Source: Marinomonas spartinae
Lineage (GTDB): Bacteria; Pseudomonadota; Gammaproteobacteria; Pseudomonadales; Marinomonadaceae
Length of the DNA stretch: 64,000 bases
Assembly (NCBI RefSeq): GCF_900089775.1
Contig: NZ_FLOB01000003.1
Location: 310,001-374,000, forward strand
Reading direction: 5' to 3'
Shown here: positions 44,826 through 53,591 of the stretch, piece after piece
How the letters are laid out: every line of letters starts with the position of its first letter
How positions within the stretch are numbered: position 1 is the stretch's first letter
Notes under the pieces: model-generated
The model's database searches: none
Seen by the model: the letters and a program-made list of their open reading frames with translations, nothing else
What the model was told of the DNA's origin: nothing
Position numbers and translations under genes: made by a program

Positions 44826-47184
44826 TCATTCAGCCCCTCAACTTAGCCAAGCCGAATTGGAAACCTTGTTTAAGACCCATCTTAAAACGGGTGTTGGTAA
44901 AGGCATCAAACACGAAAGTGGCGACAAACACGTCAGTGGCGAAGCCCAATACATAGATGATAAATTAGAATTTCCGAATCAACTGCATGTGTATGTTCGC
45001 ACCAGCGATTACGCCCACGCCAAAGTGACTAATATCGACATCTCAGAATGCCTTACCATGCCAGGTGTGGTGAAAGTCGTCACCGCAAAAGATGTTCCCG
45101 GTGACTTGGACGTTGGACCAGTCTTAAAAGGCGACCCTCTGCTGGTAGAGGAACTTGTGGAATACTACGGTCAGCCCATTGTCGCCGTTGCGGCGACCAG
45201 CCACGAAGCCGCTCTAAAAGCCGCGAAAACCATTAAGATTGATTATCAACCACTAGCTCCCATTTTGGATGTGAAAGAGGCACTAGAAAAAGAGCATTTT
45301 GTTCAAGAAAGTCACCAGCTTAAACTGGGTGATAGCGCCACAGCGCTTGCACACGCCAAGCATCGCTTTCAAGGCGAACTGCACATCGGTGGCCAAGAGC
45401 ACTTTTATTTGGAAACTCAGATCGCCTCCGTTATGCCAACCGAAGACGGTGGCATGATTGTCTACTCTAGTACGCAAAACCCAACCGAAGTGCAAAAGCT
45501 GGTGGCGAGCGTATTGGGCATATCCATGAATAAGGTGCTGGTGGACATGCGCCGTATGGGCGGCGGTTTTGGCGGCAAAGAAACCCAAGCCGCGCCGATT
45601 GCGTGCTTGTGCGCGCTGGTGGCTCATCTCACCGGACGCCCAACCAAAATGCGCCTGCCACGTATGGAAGATATGACCATCACAGGCAAACGCCACCCCT
45701 TCTATGCGCGCTACGATGTGGGTTATGACGATGATGGCCGTATTTTGGCGCTTGATATGGACCTTGCCGGGAACTGTGGTTATTCGCCCGACTTATCTGG
45801 CTCCATTGTCGACCGCGCCATGTTCCATGCGGATAATGCCTATTTTATTGAGCACGCAACCATTACCGGCTATCGCTGTAAAACCAACACCGCATCCAAT
45901 ACGGCTTACCGTGGTTTTGGTGGCCCACAGGGCATGGTACCAACGGAAGACATCATGGACGCCATTGCTCGTAAATTGGGTAAAGACCCTTTAGATGTGC
46001 GTCGATTAAATTATTACGGTAAAGAAGACCGAAACATCACGCCTTATCACCAAATCGTCGAGCACAATATTCTGCCGGAAATCACCGACGAGCTGTTGGC
46101 CAGCAGCGATTACTACGAACGTCGCGAAGCCATTAAAGCCTTTAATGCAACTAGCCCTATTTTGAAAAAAGGCTTGGCACTGACACCAGTGAAATTTGGC
46201 ATTTCTTTCACTAACTCCTTCCTCAACCAAGCGGGAGCGCTGATCCATATTTATACGGACGGTACCATTCATCTAAACCATGGTGGAACCGAAATGGGTC
46301 AAGGCTTGAACACTAAGGTTCAACAAATCGTAGCCGAAGTGTTTCAAGTTGAAACGGATAAAATCCAAATCACCGCAACCAATACAGAGAAAGTACCGAA
46401 CACCTCACCTACAGCTGCCTCGTCTGGTACCGATCTAAACGGTAAAGCGGCACAAAATGCGGCACTAACCATTAAGCAGCGCTTGATTGATTTCTTAGCG
46501 GGTTACTACCGAGTCCATCCAGAGGAAATCGAGTTCCGTAACGGACAAGTCAGAGTGCGTGAAACCTACTTGTCGTTCGAAAGCTTAATAGAAATGGCTT
46601 ACGTCAATCAGATTTCCCTATCGAGCACAGGTTATTACAAAACGCCGAAGATCTATTACGACCGGGATAAAGCCCGTGGTCGCCCCTTCTACTACTTTGC
46701 TTATGGTTTAGCCTGCTGCGAAGTCTTAGTAGACAGTTTCACTGGCGAATATCACTTTACTCGTACCGACATTCTTCATGATGTAGGTGCCACATTAAAT
46801 CCTGCCATCGATATCGGCCAGATTGAGGGCGGCTTTATTCAAGGTATGGGCTGGCTCACCAGTGAAGAGTTGGTTTGGAATGAGCAAGGTCGTCTTATGA
46901 CAAGTGGCCCAGCGAGCTATAAAATCCCTGCCATTGCGGATATGCCAAATGATTTACGAGTCGCCCTTGTGGAAAGTCGCAAAAATCCAGAAGATACGGT
47001 GTACCATTCTAAAGCCGTGGGCGAGCCACCTTTTATGCTTGGCATTGCCGCGTGGTGTGCTATCAAAGATGCCGTGGCCTCAGTGGGAAACTATCAATAC
47101 CATCCTGATATTGACGCCCCTGCGACACCAGAAAGAGTGCTAATGGGCATAGAGGCCATTCGCAAACAAATGAAAAACGCCTAA
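44818..47184 (+). CDS. xdhB: Xanthine dehydrogenase large subunit XdhB (molybdopterin)
   Basis: 788 residues. It carries the molybdenum cofactor and substrate site. Family marks are MGGGFGGKE near residue 247, the AYRGFGGPQG region, GGTEMGQGLNTK and the catalytic Glu in AVGEPPFML near residue 735. It overlaps xdhA by 8 bases and is followed by guaD after 10 bases, so the three are one operon. No xdhC, the chaperone that inserts sulphurated cofactor, lies in this block. Confidence 0.96.
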   Translation: MSNHSAPQLSQAELETLFKTHLKTGVGKGIKHESGDKHVSGEAQYIDDKLEFPNQLHVYVRTSDYAHAKVTNIDISECLTMPGVVKVVTAKDVPGDLDVGPVLKGDPLLVEELVEYYGQPIVAVAATSHEAALKAAKTIKIDYQPLAPILDVKEALEKEHFVQESHQLKLGDSATALAHAKHRFQGELHIGGQEHFYLETQIASVMPTEDGGMIVYSSTQNPTEVQKLVASVLGISMNKVLVDMRRMGGGFGGKETQAAPIACLCALVAHLTGRPTKMRLPRMEDMTITGKRHPFYARYDVGYDDDGRILALDMDLAGNCGYSPDLSGSIVDRAMFHADNAYFIEHATITGYRCKTNTASNTAYRGFGGPQGMVPTEDIMDAIARKLGKDPLDVRRLNYYGKEDRNITPYHQIVEHNILPEITDELLASSDYYERREAIKAFNATSPILKKGLALTPVKFGISFTNSFLNQAGALIHIYTDGTIHLNHGGTEMGQGLNTKVQQIVAEVFQVETDKIQITATNTEKVPNTSPTAASSGTDLNGKAAQNAALTIKQRLIDFLAGYYRVHPEEIEFRNGQVRVRETYLSFESLIEMAYVNQISLSSTGYYKTPKIYYDRDKARGRPFYYFAYGLACCEVLVDSFTGEYHFTRTDILHDVGATLNPAIDIGQIEGGFIQGMGWLTSEELVWNEQGRLMTSGPASYKIPAIADMPNDLRVALVESRKNPEDTVYHSKAVGEPPFMLGIAAWCAIKDAVASVGNYQYHPDIDAPATPERVLMGIEAIRKQMKNA

Positions 47185-47194
47185 GAGAGACACA

Positions 47195-48496
47195 ATGAGC
47201 CAATTGAAAGCATGGCGCGCCGCCATCGTACACTGTATTGCTGATCCAAAAGAAGTAGGCACTGAAAACGCTTACGAATACTTTGCAGACGGTTTATTAG
47301 TGGTTGATGGCGATACCATCCGCGCCGTTGGTGATGCAGAAACACTATTACCCACTCTGCCACACGATATGTTGACTGAACATCATCCCGATGGTTTGAT
47401 CACTCCTGGATTTATTGATACCCATATCCATTATCCGCAAACGGATATGATAGGCTCTTATGGCGAGCAGTTGCTAACTTGGCTAAACACTTACACCTTC
47501 CCTGAAGAAGGTAAGTTTGCAGATAAAACTCATGCTCGTGACGTTGCAGAACGCTTCCTAAAAGAATTACTGCGCAACGGAACAACGACCGCGTTAGTCT
47601 TTGGTACGGTTCACAAAGTGTCTGTAGAAGCCTTTTTTGAAGCTTGTGAAGAACAAAACTTGCGTATGATTTGTGGTAAGGTAATGATGGATCGTAACGC
47701 ACCAGATTACCTGACTGACACGCCGGAAAGCAGCTATCAAGAAAGCAAAGAACTGATAGACACTTGGCATAATAAAGGCCGATTACATTACGCTATTACG
47801 CCTCGCTTTGCGCCAACCAGTTCAGATGAACAGCTACAACTGGCGGGTCAATTACTAGGGGAATACGATGATGTCTATATGCACACTCACCTCTCTGAAA
47901 ACGTGGACGAATGCGCTTGGGTTCAAGACTTATTTCCAAATAGTAAAAACTACTTGGATGTCTATGACCAAAACCAGCTGTTAAGCGAGCGTTCTGTGTT
48001 TGCCCATGGTATCCACTTGTGTGACAGTGAATACCATCGCCTACACGAGACTGGCTCAGCGATTGCTTTCTGCCCAACCTCCAACCTATTTATTGGTAGT
48101 GGCTTGTTCAAATTGAGCAAAGCAGAGGAATATAATGTCAATGTGGGCATGGGCACCGATGTGGGCGGTGGAACCAGCTTCTCCATTCTGCAAACCCTAA
48201 ATGAAGCCTATAAGGTGGTTCAACTGCAGAATGAAAACCTCAACCCCATTAAATCGCTTTATCTTGCGACCCTTGGTGGTGCCAAAGCCCTTCGCCTAGA
48301 AAATAAAATTGGTAACCTTGTTGCTGGTAGCGAAGCCGACTTTGTGATCCTAGATAAGAAAGCCACGCCATTACTAACATCACGCCTTGCTCTTGCTCAA
48401 TCCATTGAAGAAAGCTTGTTTGTCTTTATGACCCTTGGTGATGATAGAGCGATTCAAGCCACCTATTCCGCTGGGCAATGTGTTCACCTGCGTTAA
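47195..48496 (+). CDS. guaD: Guanine deaminase
   Basis: 433 residues of the amidohydrolase superfamily. It converts guanine to xanthine, the substrate of the xanthine dehydrogenase encoded before it. Zinc ligands are visible in GFIDTHIHYPQTD, HTHLSEN, FAHGIHL and GTDVGGG, all of guanine-deaminase type. Length equals the family norm. ATG begins 11 bases after the xdhB stop. A strong terminator ends the operon. Confidence 0.95.
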   Translation: MSQLKAWRAAIVHCIADPKEVGTENAYEYFADGLLVVDGDTIRAVGDAETLLPTLPHDMLTEHHPDGLITPGFIDTHIHYPQTDMIGSYGEQLLTWLNTYTFPEEGKFADKTHARDVAERFLKELLRNGTTTALVFGTVHKVSVEAFFEACEEQNLRMICGKVMMDRNAPDYLTDTPESSYQESKELIDTWHNKGRLHYAITPRFAPTSSDEQLQLAGQLLGEYDDVYMHTHLSENVDECAWVQDLFPNSKNYLDVYDQNQLLSERSVFAHGIHLCDSEYHRLHETGSAIAFCPTSNLFIGSGLFKLSKAEEYNVNVGMGTDVGGGTSFSILQTLNEAYKVVQLQNENLNPIKSLYLATLGGAKALRLENKIGNLVAGSEADFVILDKKATPLLTSRLALAQSIEESLFVFMTLGDDRAIQATYSAGQCVHLR

Positions 48497-48506
48497 GGAG
48501 TTTAGC

Positions 48507-48541
48507 AAAGAAAAACCGCTCCCTTGAAGTGGTTTTTCTTT
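48507..48541 (+). terminator. Terminator after guaD
   Basis: A 14-bp stem AAAGAAAAACCGCT / AGTGGTTTTTCTTT (one wobble pair) with the loop CCCTTGA, followed by TATTC. Confidence 0.9.
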
Positions 48542-48605
48542 ATTCTTTTCACACTCACATATGAAAAGAATGGAACATTTTGCCATTGTTGTGGTCTCAA
48601 TCATC

Positions 48606-49133
48606 ATGAAAAATACTCTTATCCTTTATTCCAGTGTCGACGGTCATACACTTAAGATTTGCGACACCATTGCTCGTCATCTAGAACAACAAGGCCATCG
48701 AGCACACTTGATTGCTATCGAACAAGCAACAACCGAAATGCTCATTCAATACGGGAAAATCGTTATTGGTGCCAGTATTCGTTATGGCAAACATCGTAAG
48801 AATCTTATTGAGTTTATCCGTTCGAACAAAGCCATCTTAGACGATAAAACCTGCTGTTTTTTTAGCGTCAATCTCGTGGCACGTAAAGCCGATAAAAACA
48901 CACCTGAAACCAACCCCTATTTGCAAAAATTACTACAAAAATTAGACTGGCAGCCTAGCTTATTAAGCGTTTTTGCAGGGAAAGTGGATTACCAAAAGTA
49001 CGCCTTTTTTGATCGAATCATGATTCAACTGATTATGTGGATGACAAAAGGCCCAACCGATATCAACAGTGTAATCGATTACACCGATTGGCAAGCAGTT
49101 GGTACATTTAGCCAGCAAATAGCGGAACACTAA
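48606..49133 (+). CDS. hemG: Menaquinone-dependent protoporphyrinogen oxidase HemG
   Basis: 175 residues of a long-chain flavodoxin fold. HemG oxidises protoporphyrinogen IX to protoporphyrin IX in haem synthesis, linked to the quinone pool. The FMN loop is YSSVDGHT near residue 10. IVIGASIRYGKHR, FFSVNLVARKADKNTPETN and DRIMIQLIMWMTKGPTD match the E. coli protein closely. The open frame starts 15 codons earlier; ATG at 48606 gives the E. coli-like N-terminus MKNTLILYSS. Neither start has a good ribosome site. Confidence 0.92.
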   Translation: MKNTLILYSSVDGHTLKICDTIARHLEQQGHRAHLIAIEQATTEMLIQYGKIVIGASIRYGKHRKNLIEFIRSNKAILDDKTCCFFSVNLVARKADKNTPETNPYLQKLLQKLDWQPSLLSVFAGKVDYQKYAFFDRIMIQLIMWMTKGPTDINSVIDYTDWQAVGTFSQQIAEH

Positions 49134-49187
49134 AAGACAGAAAAGAAGTCTGCTAGACTAGTAAGAAATTCGTTTAAGGAAGCTACT

Positions 49188-49292
49188 ATGAACTTAGCTG
49201 TGATGGCACTGGGTGCCTTTGCTATTATATTTGTCTTTTTTGCATTAATCATTGCTTTGTTTTTGTTCAAAAAGCACAGAGAAAAGAAATAG
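49188..49292 (+). CDS. 34-residue single-span membrane peptide
   Basis: A short open frame with a good ribosome site (TTTAAGGA, 7 bases before ATG) between hemG and the FMN reductase gene. The product begins MNLAVMALGAF, has one long hydrophobic stretch (about residues 4-27) and ends in a basic tail FKKHREKK. The positive tail after the span suggests the C-terminus faces the cytoplasm. I do not recognise a family; it is not CydX or CcoQ by sequence. It lies 54 bases after hemG, so it could be on the same transcript. Confidence 0.6.
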   Translation: MNLAVMALGAFAIIFVFFALIIALFLFKKHREKK

Positions 49293-49428
49293 CAGACAAA
49301 ACTTCCATACTTCTTTCCCTTTCCTCATGAATTTTTCCTTATGCCTCAGGGTATGGTAGCTATACCTAAGTAAGAAGATACTTGGACACTACGATTGCCT
49401 TCTTTAGCAAACACCTTGTAGGAAAAAC

Positions 49429-49965
49429 ATGAATTTACTATTACTATCTGGGAGCTTTCACTCCCAAAGCAAAAGCCTAGCCATACTCAAATCCATTGAA
49501 AATTTACTGTCTGGCCATACAACCGAAACCCCCAAACTCGATACCTTGCCTTTCTTTAATGAAGATCTAAACAGAAATAAACCAGCTAGCATCGTGGGAT
49601 TAATGGACAGTATTGAACATGCCGATGGCATTATCATTTGTACGCCAGAGTACAATCACAGTATTCCAGCGGTATTGAAAAATGCCTTAGATTGGGCCTC
49701 TCGTCCCGCGTTTAATTCCTGTTTAAAAGACAAGCCTGTCACCATCATTACGCAAGCAGATAGCCCTGTGGGCGGCGCTCGCGCTCAGGCTCACGTAAAA
49801 TTGATTATGGATGCGATTTTGTCTGACATCCACGTATCCCATGAGATGATGATCTCACCTGTGAGTCAGGTCGTTACAGATGGCGTGGTAACAGATGAAA
49901 AAACACTTGCCCGTCTAGAAAGACACACGTCGGACTTTTTACGCTTTATTGAAAAGCGCCGCTAG
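49429..49965 (+). CDS. NADPH-dependent FMN reductase family protein
   Basis: 178 residues with a flavodoxin-like fold. The FMN-phosphate loop lies at SGSFHSQSKS (residues 7-16). The family hallmark TPEYNHSIPAVLKNALDWASRP, with the YN.S.P..LKN pattern, starts near residue 73. Such enzymes reduce FMN, quinones, azo compounds or chromate with NADPH. The ribosome site is TAGGAAAAA. A hairpin follows. Substrate not decided by the sequence. Confidence 0.9.
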   Translation: MNLLLLSGSFHSQSKSLAILKSIENLLSGHTTETPKLDTLPFFNEDLNRNKPASIVGLMDSIEHADGIIICTPEYNHSIPAVLKNALDWASRPAFNSCLKDKPVTIITQADSPVGGARAQAHVKLIMDAILSDIHVSHEMMISPVSQVVTDGVVTDEKTLARLERHTSDFLRFIEKRR

Positions 49966-49980
49966 GTCATGGTGAAACAT

Positions 49981-50014
49981 AGAGAAGACGCTTCACTTTC
50001 CAAGCGTCTTCTCT
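49981..50014. terminator. 13-bp hairpin between convergent genes
   Basis: AGAGAAGACGCTT / AAGCGTCTTCTCT with an 8-base loop. It lacks a strong T-run on either strand, but its place between convergent genes suits termination. Confidence 0.6.
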
Positions 50015-50041
50015 TAACAACGCTTCTTTTCACAAAGAGAT

Positions 50042-50545
50042 TTAAGGGTATAGCCTGACAATCCCCGTCTTGCCTTCCATATCCCCGACAATCCAGACTT
50101 TCTCAAACGCATGAGGTTCCGGAATAGTAATGAGGTGCTCAAGCGCTTTAATCTCACTTTTACTCCATGCTGGATGCGCATTACGAATCACCAGCCACAC
50201 TCTTTTTGAGTCATAACGCTTACCGGATTTGTTTTCTAATATACGGTTTAACGCTTTTAATAATCGAGAATTGACCTCATCGTGAGCTAGATCTCTGATA
50301 GCCTGCCGAGTTTTATTAGTGAGTTCCCGCCCAAGAATCGCCATTGCTTCTTCTTCAGAGCCATATAAATGGGCAATTTCAAGATCTAAGCGCTCGCCTT
50401 CCAGCATGCAGGACACATCTGGTCGAATCGGTTCATTGTGCCAGATATGACGAATAGGCTTACCGGTATTTTTCTCATACCAGCGCATGAAAATCTTGGC
50501 TGCTTGATGCTCAAGCTCGATTTTTTCTTCTTCACTTTGATGCAT
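50042..50545 (-). CDS. Hypothetical protein
   Basis: 167 residues, mostly helical, charged. I do not recognise it. The segment RPDVSCMLEGERLDLEIAH followed by helical RELTNKTRQAIRDLAHDEV has a distant resemblance to a PD-(D/E)xK-type core, but no Lys follows in the usual place, so this is weak. The open frame starts at a TTG five codons upstream; AGGAAGG lies directly before the ATG at 50545. It lies 106 bases after the last gene of the giant-protein cluster on the same strand; relation to that cluster is uncertain. Confidence 0.6.
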   Translation of the reverse strand: MHQSEEEKIELEHQAAKIFMRWYEKNTGKPIRHIWHNEPIRPDVSCMLEGERLDLEIAHLYGSEEEAMAILGRELTNKTRQAIRDLAHDEVNSRLLKALNRILENKSGKRYDSKRVWLVIRNAHPAWSKSEIKALEHLITIPEPHAFEKVWIVGDMEGKTGIVRLYP

Positions 50546-50651
50546 AAGCCTTCCTACCAACGCTTCCTCACTGGCCTCACTATAACATCAACTTATCACA
50601 AGAACGCTAATTCATCACATGCGCTTTATCGGAGAGCTTAGTCCCAAAGAG

Positions 50652-51467
50652 CTAACTAATACGCTTAGGCAAAGACAAATACGCCATCACGGCGCTGTCT
50701 CGAAAAGGCATATCAAGATACTTTTGCTGCTGGCGATACGCTCGGCAAAAATCCAATGGCTGGCCTTCTCCATGGATAAACTCATTATTTTTTATTGAGT
50801 CCAAGCTATTTTTCCATTTGTTTCTAAAAACAGTTGGCAAGGTGGGTAACTCCGTCAAAATACGTTCAGAGAGAAGAAACTGGCTATCCATTGCCAGACA
50901 GAGCATGTCATCATTCGCCTCTCCCATCCAGCATCCACCCTTTGCATCGACATAAATCAGCGGCAAAAAAGGCGCTAAGGCTGGACAAGTATCATTACGA
51001 TAGACCTCAACCTCCCAATAAGAGCGTGCGATCTTAATAAACTGTTCAAAGCTAGTAATCCTAAAGAAGCGAGACTGGGCTAATGGAAGAATTTCCACCC
51101 TAGGTTTATTCGGATTAACGGTATCGTTCGAGACATCAATATACCAATCACCTAACACCATCGCATTCTGAAAATACTCATCACGAAGGGAGCCCCAAAC
51201 TTTCTTCAATGTTGCGCCCTTTGCTAACGCCTCGCGCATTAACACCAGTCCAGGCTCAGTCGCCTTCGGTAATGCTTCCTGCAAAAGAGCAAACACTTCA
51301 TCACGGATTTCTTTACAACGCCCTAAAGGATAAGCTTTATCTAAGAACATCGGATAACGAGGTACTAATTCTAAATCCACCTGCAAGCGTAAATAAGCCA
51401 AATCTCTCGCAATGATATCGACCTGTTTTTCATCCCATTGAATGAAGTCACTCATCTTTTTTATCAT
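50652..51467 (-). CDS. Hypothetical protein, last gene of the LEPR-XLL cluster
   Basis: 271 residues, soluble, no signal peptide or membrane segment. No known family recognised. Visible features are an all-helical first third (IARDLAYLRLQVDLELV, RCKEIRDEVFALLQEALPKA), a beta-rich centre (DWYIDVSND, PRVEILPLAQSRFFRI) and a final segment with DFCRAYRQQQKYLDMPF. The ATG comes three bases after the stop of the M50-HlyD gene and has no ribosome site of its own, so it is made by translational coupling. That tight link points to a part in making or exporting the giant protein, perhaps as a cytoplasmic chaperone. This is inference. Confidence 0.7.
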   Translation of the reverse strand: MIKKMSDFIQWDEKQVDIIARDLAYLRLQVDLELVPRYPMFLDKAYPLGRCKEIRDEVFALLQEALPKATEPGLVLMREALAKGATLKKVWGSLRDEYFQNAMVLGDWYIDVSNDTVNPNKPRVEILPLAQSRFFRITSFEQFIKIARSYWEVEVYRNDTCPALAPFLPLIYVDAKGGCWMGEANDDMLCLAMDSQFLLSERILTELPTLPTVFRNKWKNSLDSIKNNEFIHGEGQPLDFCRAYRQQQKYLDMPFRDSAVMAYLSLPKRIS

Positions 51468-51470
51468 CCG

Positions 51471-53591
51471 CTAAAAACCTGACTCTCTTATAAAAATTCC
51501 ATAAATATAGCGCAACCCATTCACTAAGAAACTGGTTGGCTCAACAGATAAATCCACTCGACCATATTGTTGTCGAGTTATGGGTGACTTACCTTTGAAG
51601 GATAAAATAACTTCATAAATGGAGGTATCTGGAATGATTTGGTCCTGCATTTTCTGCGCCGCAATAGGACCACCGTAAACCGAGGATAGACCTGGATAAT
51701 TAAGATGCGTAATGGCAGTAGGAAGCACTTTTTCCACCACTAATTGAGTGTGTAACGGCGTGCCATCATTACCAATAAAACTCGCCTCACTGCCTATTTT
51801 CAAGCGACTCACTGAACGACTATCAATATAGGCTTTCACGATACCACTTTGTGCATCGTACAAGGTCGCTAAGGGCATTTTTTCATTAACATAGTCGCCT
51901 TTTTTGAGCGATAGGTTTTCCCCAATGTCACCATTAAAAGGGGCCTGGATCACTAACCGTTCTCGGCGCTCTAATAGCGACTGTAGACGGGATTGTTCCC
52001 GAGATAGTTGTGTTTGTAAGGTTAATTGCTCATCACTGGATGAGGCACCTGAACTTGCGCGCTGCCATTGGGTTTGCAAAGCATCTAATTTAACTTGCGT
52101 TAAATGAATATCTTGCTCAACTTCGGCAGATTCTAACAAAATAAGCAATTGCCCTTGCTTCACTTTTTGATCAGGCACTACCTGCCAGTTCACTACTTTC
52201 GCAGGCTCACTGGGGTAAAAGGTTTGATGGCGTTCAAAAGTAGCCACCGCTGGCGCACTTATCTGACCCTGCCAAGGTATCAACAAAGCCCCTACAATAA
52301 GTATACCGAAACCTAAGGTCACTATACTGGTTCTATTTATCGTCATGTCTTTTCTCAATTTGAACCAAACCCCTATTTCTTTGATAATGGGCAGCACCAA
52401 AAACCACAATATCTCCACTAAAAACAGCACAATCCCCAACAGTTTAAACGCGAAGTAATAAACGAGAACGGCAATACCAATAAAGAGGAAAAAACGATAC
52501 ACCCAAGTCGCCCAAGCATAGGAGACCATTAACAAACATTTCTTTCGATTTAAAGGCTCAGGTGGAGCAAAACCAAAACCAAATAAGTGCTCTCTCAAAA
52601 ACCATTTACCCACCAAAAAAGAGCGAGGCTGTAGGTTTTCCATGCCCAAAAAATCTGACAAGGCATAGTAACCATCAAAGCGCATAAAGGGACTGGTATT
52701 AATCAGCAATGATGAAATCCAACTGGTCGTCGCCACAAAAAACAACACACTTCGAAAACCACTATCCGGTACGATGCCCCATAGAAAGGTCGCCACGCAG
52801 GCGATATAGATCTCCACTCGTACACCAGCGGTAACAATACTTAGCCGCTGAAATCTCGAACGCAAGCGCCAAGCGTCCGTCGTATCTGTATATAAAATCG
52901 GCGTCATCAGTAAAAATGCCAGCCCCATGGAGCTCACACGACAACCATAGCGTTTAGCGACAAATGCATGTCCCAATTCATGGGCCGTTTTGACAACAAC
53001 CAAGGCACCCACATAATAAATGATCGAAGAAACATCAAAGAAGTTTTGCAAAGTATGGGTATAGGTATCCCATTGGCGTAGCACCATCACGAGACCTAAT
53101 ACACCTAATAGAAAAGCGACCCAATGCAAGCGCAGCCGAAATAGAAATTTTATTCTTGAAAAACACCGACTCAAAATCAAGTCCGGTCTTACTAAGGGGA
53201 TCTTGATAAACAAATAGTTATGCAACAGCCACATTAAAGCATGCTGTTGACGCTTAACCACCTCTTGCTGAAGGCGTGCTAACTCGTTTTTAGTATGAGC
53301 CTCGATAAGATGGTTAATTTCTAAAAAGCGAATAAAAAAGTCCAGCTCATGCGGGTCAATATCAAGCCCGCGACCTTCCACTGACGCTAATAGTTCTTCA
53401 TCCGTCTTTGCGTGACGCCATTCCCGAAACAAATAAAAACCAGTCCGAGATAAGAAAAAAAACTTATTAGAAAGAGGGTCAAAAATTTGCCAACGAGGCT
53501 CACCATCTTCATCAGGAGACGCCGTCATTAAGCGTAAATTTTGACGTAGCAATGGAAGCTCTTTAGCTCCATGCGTCGTATCGGCTAGCAT
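51471..53591 (-). CDS. PqqD-like / M50 site-2-protease / HlyD membrane-fusion protein
   Basis: 706 residues in three parts. Residues 1-100 resemble a PqqD-type winged helix (QIFDPLSNKFFFLSRTGFYLF). Residues 140-440 are a multi-span M50 metalloprotease with the zinc motif HELGH near residue 203 and the second motif NTSPFMRFDGYY near residue 297; both active-site parts are intact. From residue 450 a HlyD-type biotinyl/lipoyl and coiled-coil region follows (VVPDQKVKQGQ, LQTQLSREQSRLQSLLERR, APFNGDIG). It begins at an ATG joined directly to the upstream stop (TAGATG). A membrane protease fused to a periplasmic adaptor could process or push out the giant protein. Confidence 0.88.
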   Translation of the reverse strand: MLADTTHGAKELPLLRQNLRLMTASPDEDGEPRWQIFDPLSNKFFFLSRTGFYLFREWRHAKTDEELLASVEGRGLDIDPHELDFFIRFLEINHLIEAHTKNELARLQQEVVKRQQHALMWLLHNYLFIKIPLVRPDLILSRCFSRIKFLFRLRLHWVAFLLGVLGLVMVLRQWDTYTHTLQNFFDVSSIIYYVGALVVVKTAHELGHAFVAKRYGCRVSSMGLAFLLMTPILYTDTTDAWRLRSRFQRLSIVTAGVRVEIYIACVATFLWGIVPDSGFRSVLFFVATTSWISSLLINTSPFMRFDGYYALSDFLGMENLQPRSFLVGKWFLREHLFGFGFAPPEPLNRKKCLLMVSYAWATWVYRFFLFIGIAVLVYYFAFKLLGIVLFLVEILWFLVLPIIKEIGVWFKLRKDMTINRTSIVTLGFGILIVGALLIPWQGQISAPAVATFERHQTFYPSEPAKVVNWQVVPDQKVKQGQLLILLESAEVEQDIHLTQVKLDALQTQWQRASSGASSSDEQLTLQTQLSREQSRLQSLLERRERLVIQAPFNGDIGENLSLKKGDYVNEKMPLATLYDAQSGIVKAYIDSRSVSRLKIGSEASFIGNDGTPLHTQLVVEKVLPTAITHLNYPGLSSVYGGPIAAQKMQDQIIPDTSIYEVILSFKGKSPITRQQYGRVDLSVEPTSFLVNGLRYIYGIFIRESGF

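Noticed and set aside
45283..45696. 137-codon minus-strand open frame within xdhB
   Set aside because: The codons of xdhB, a conserved enzyme, explain the sequence; the reverse product is His-rich and unlike any family.
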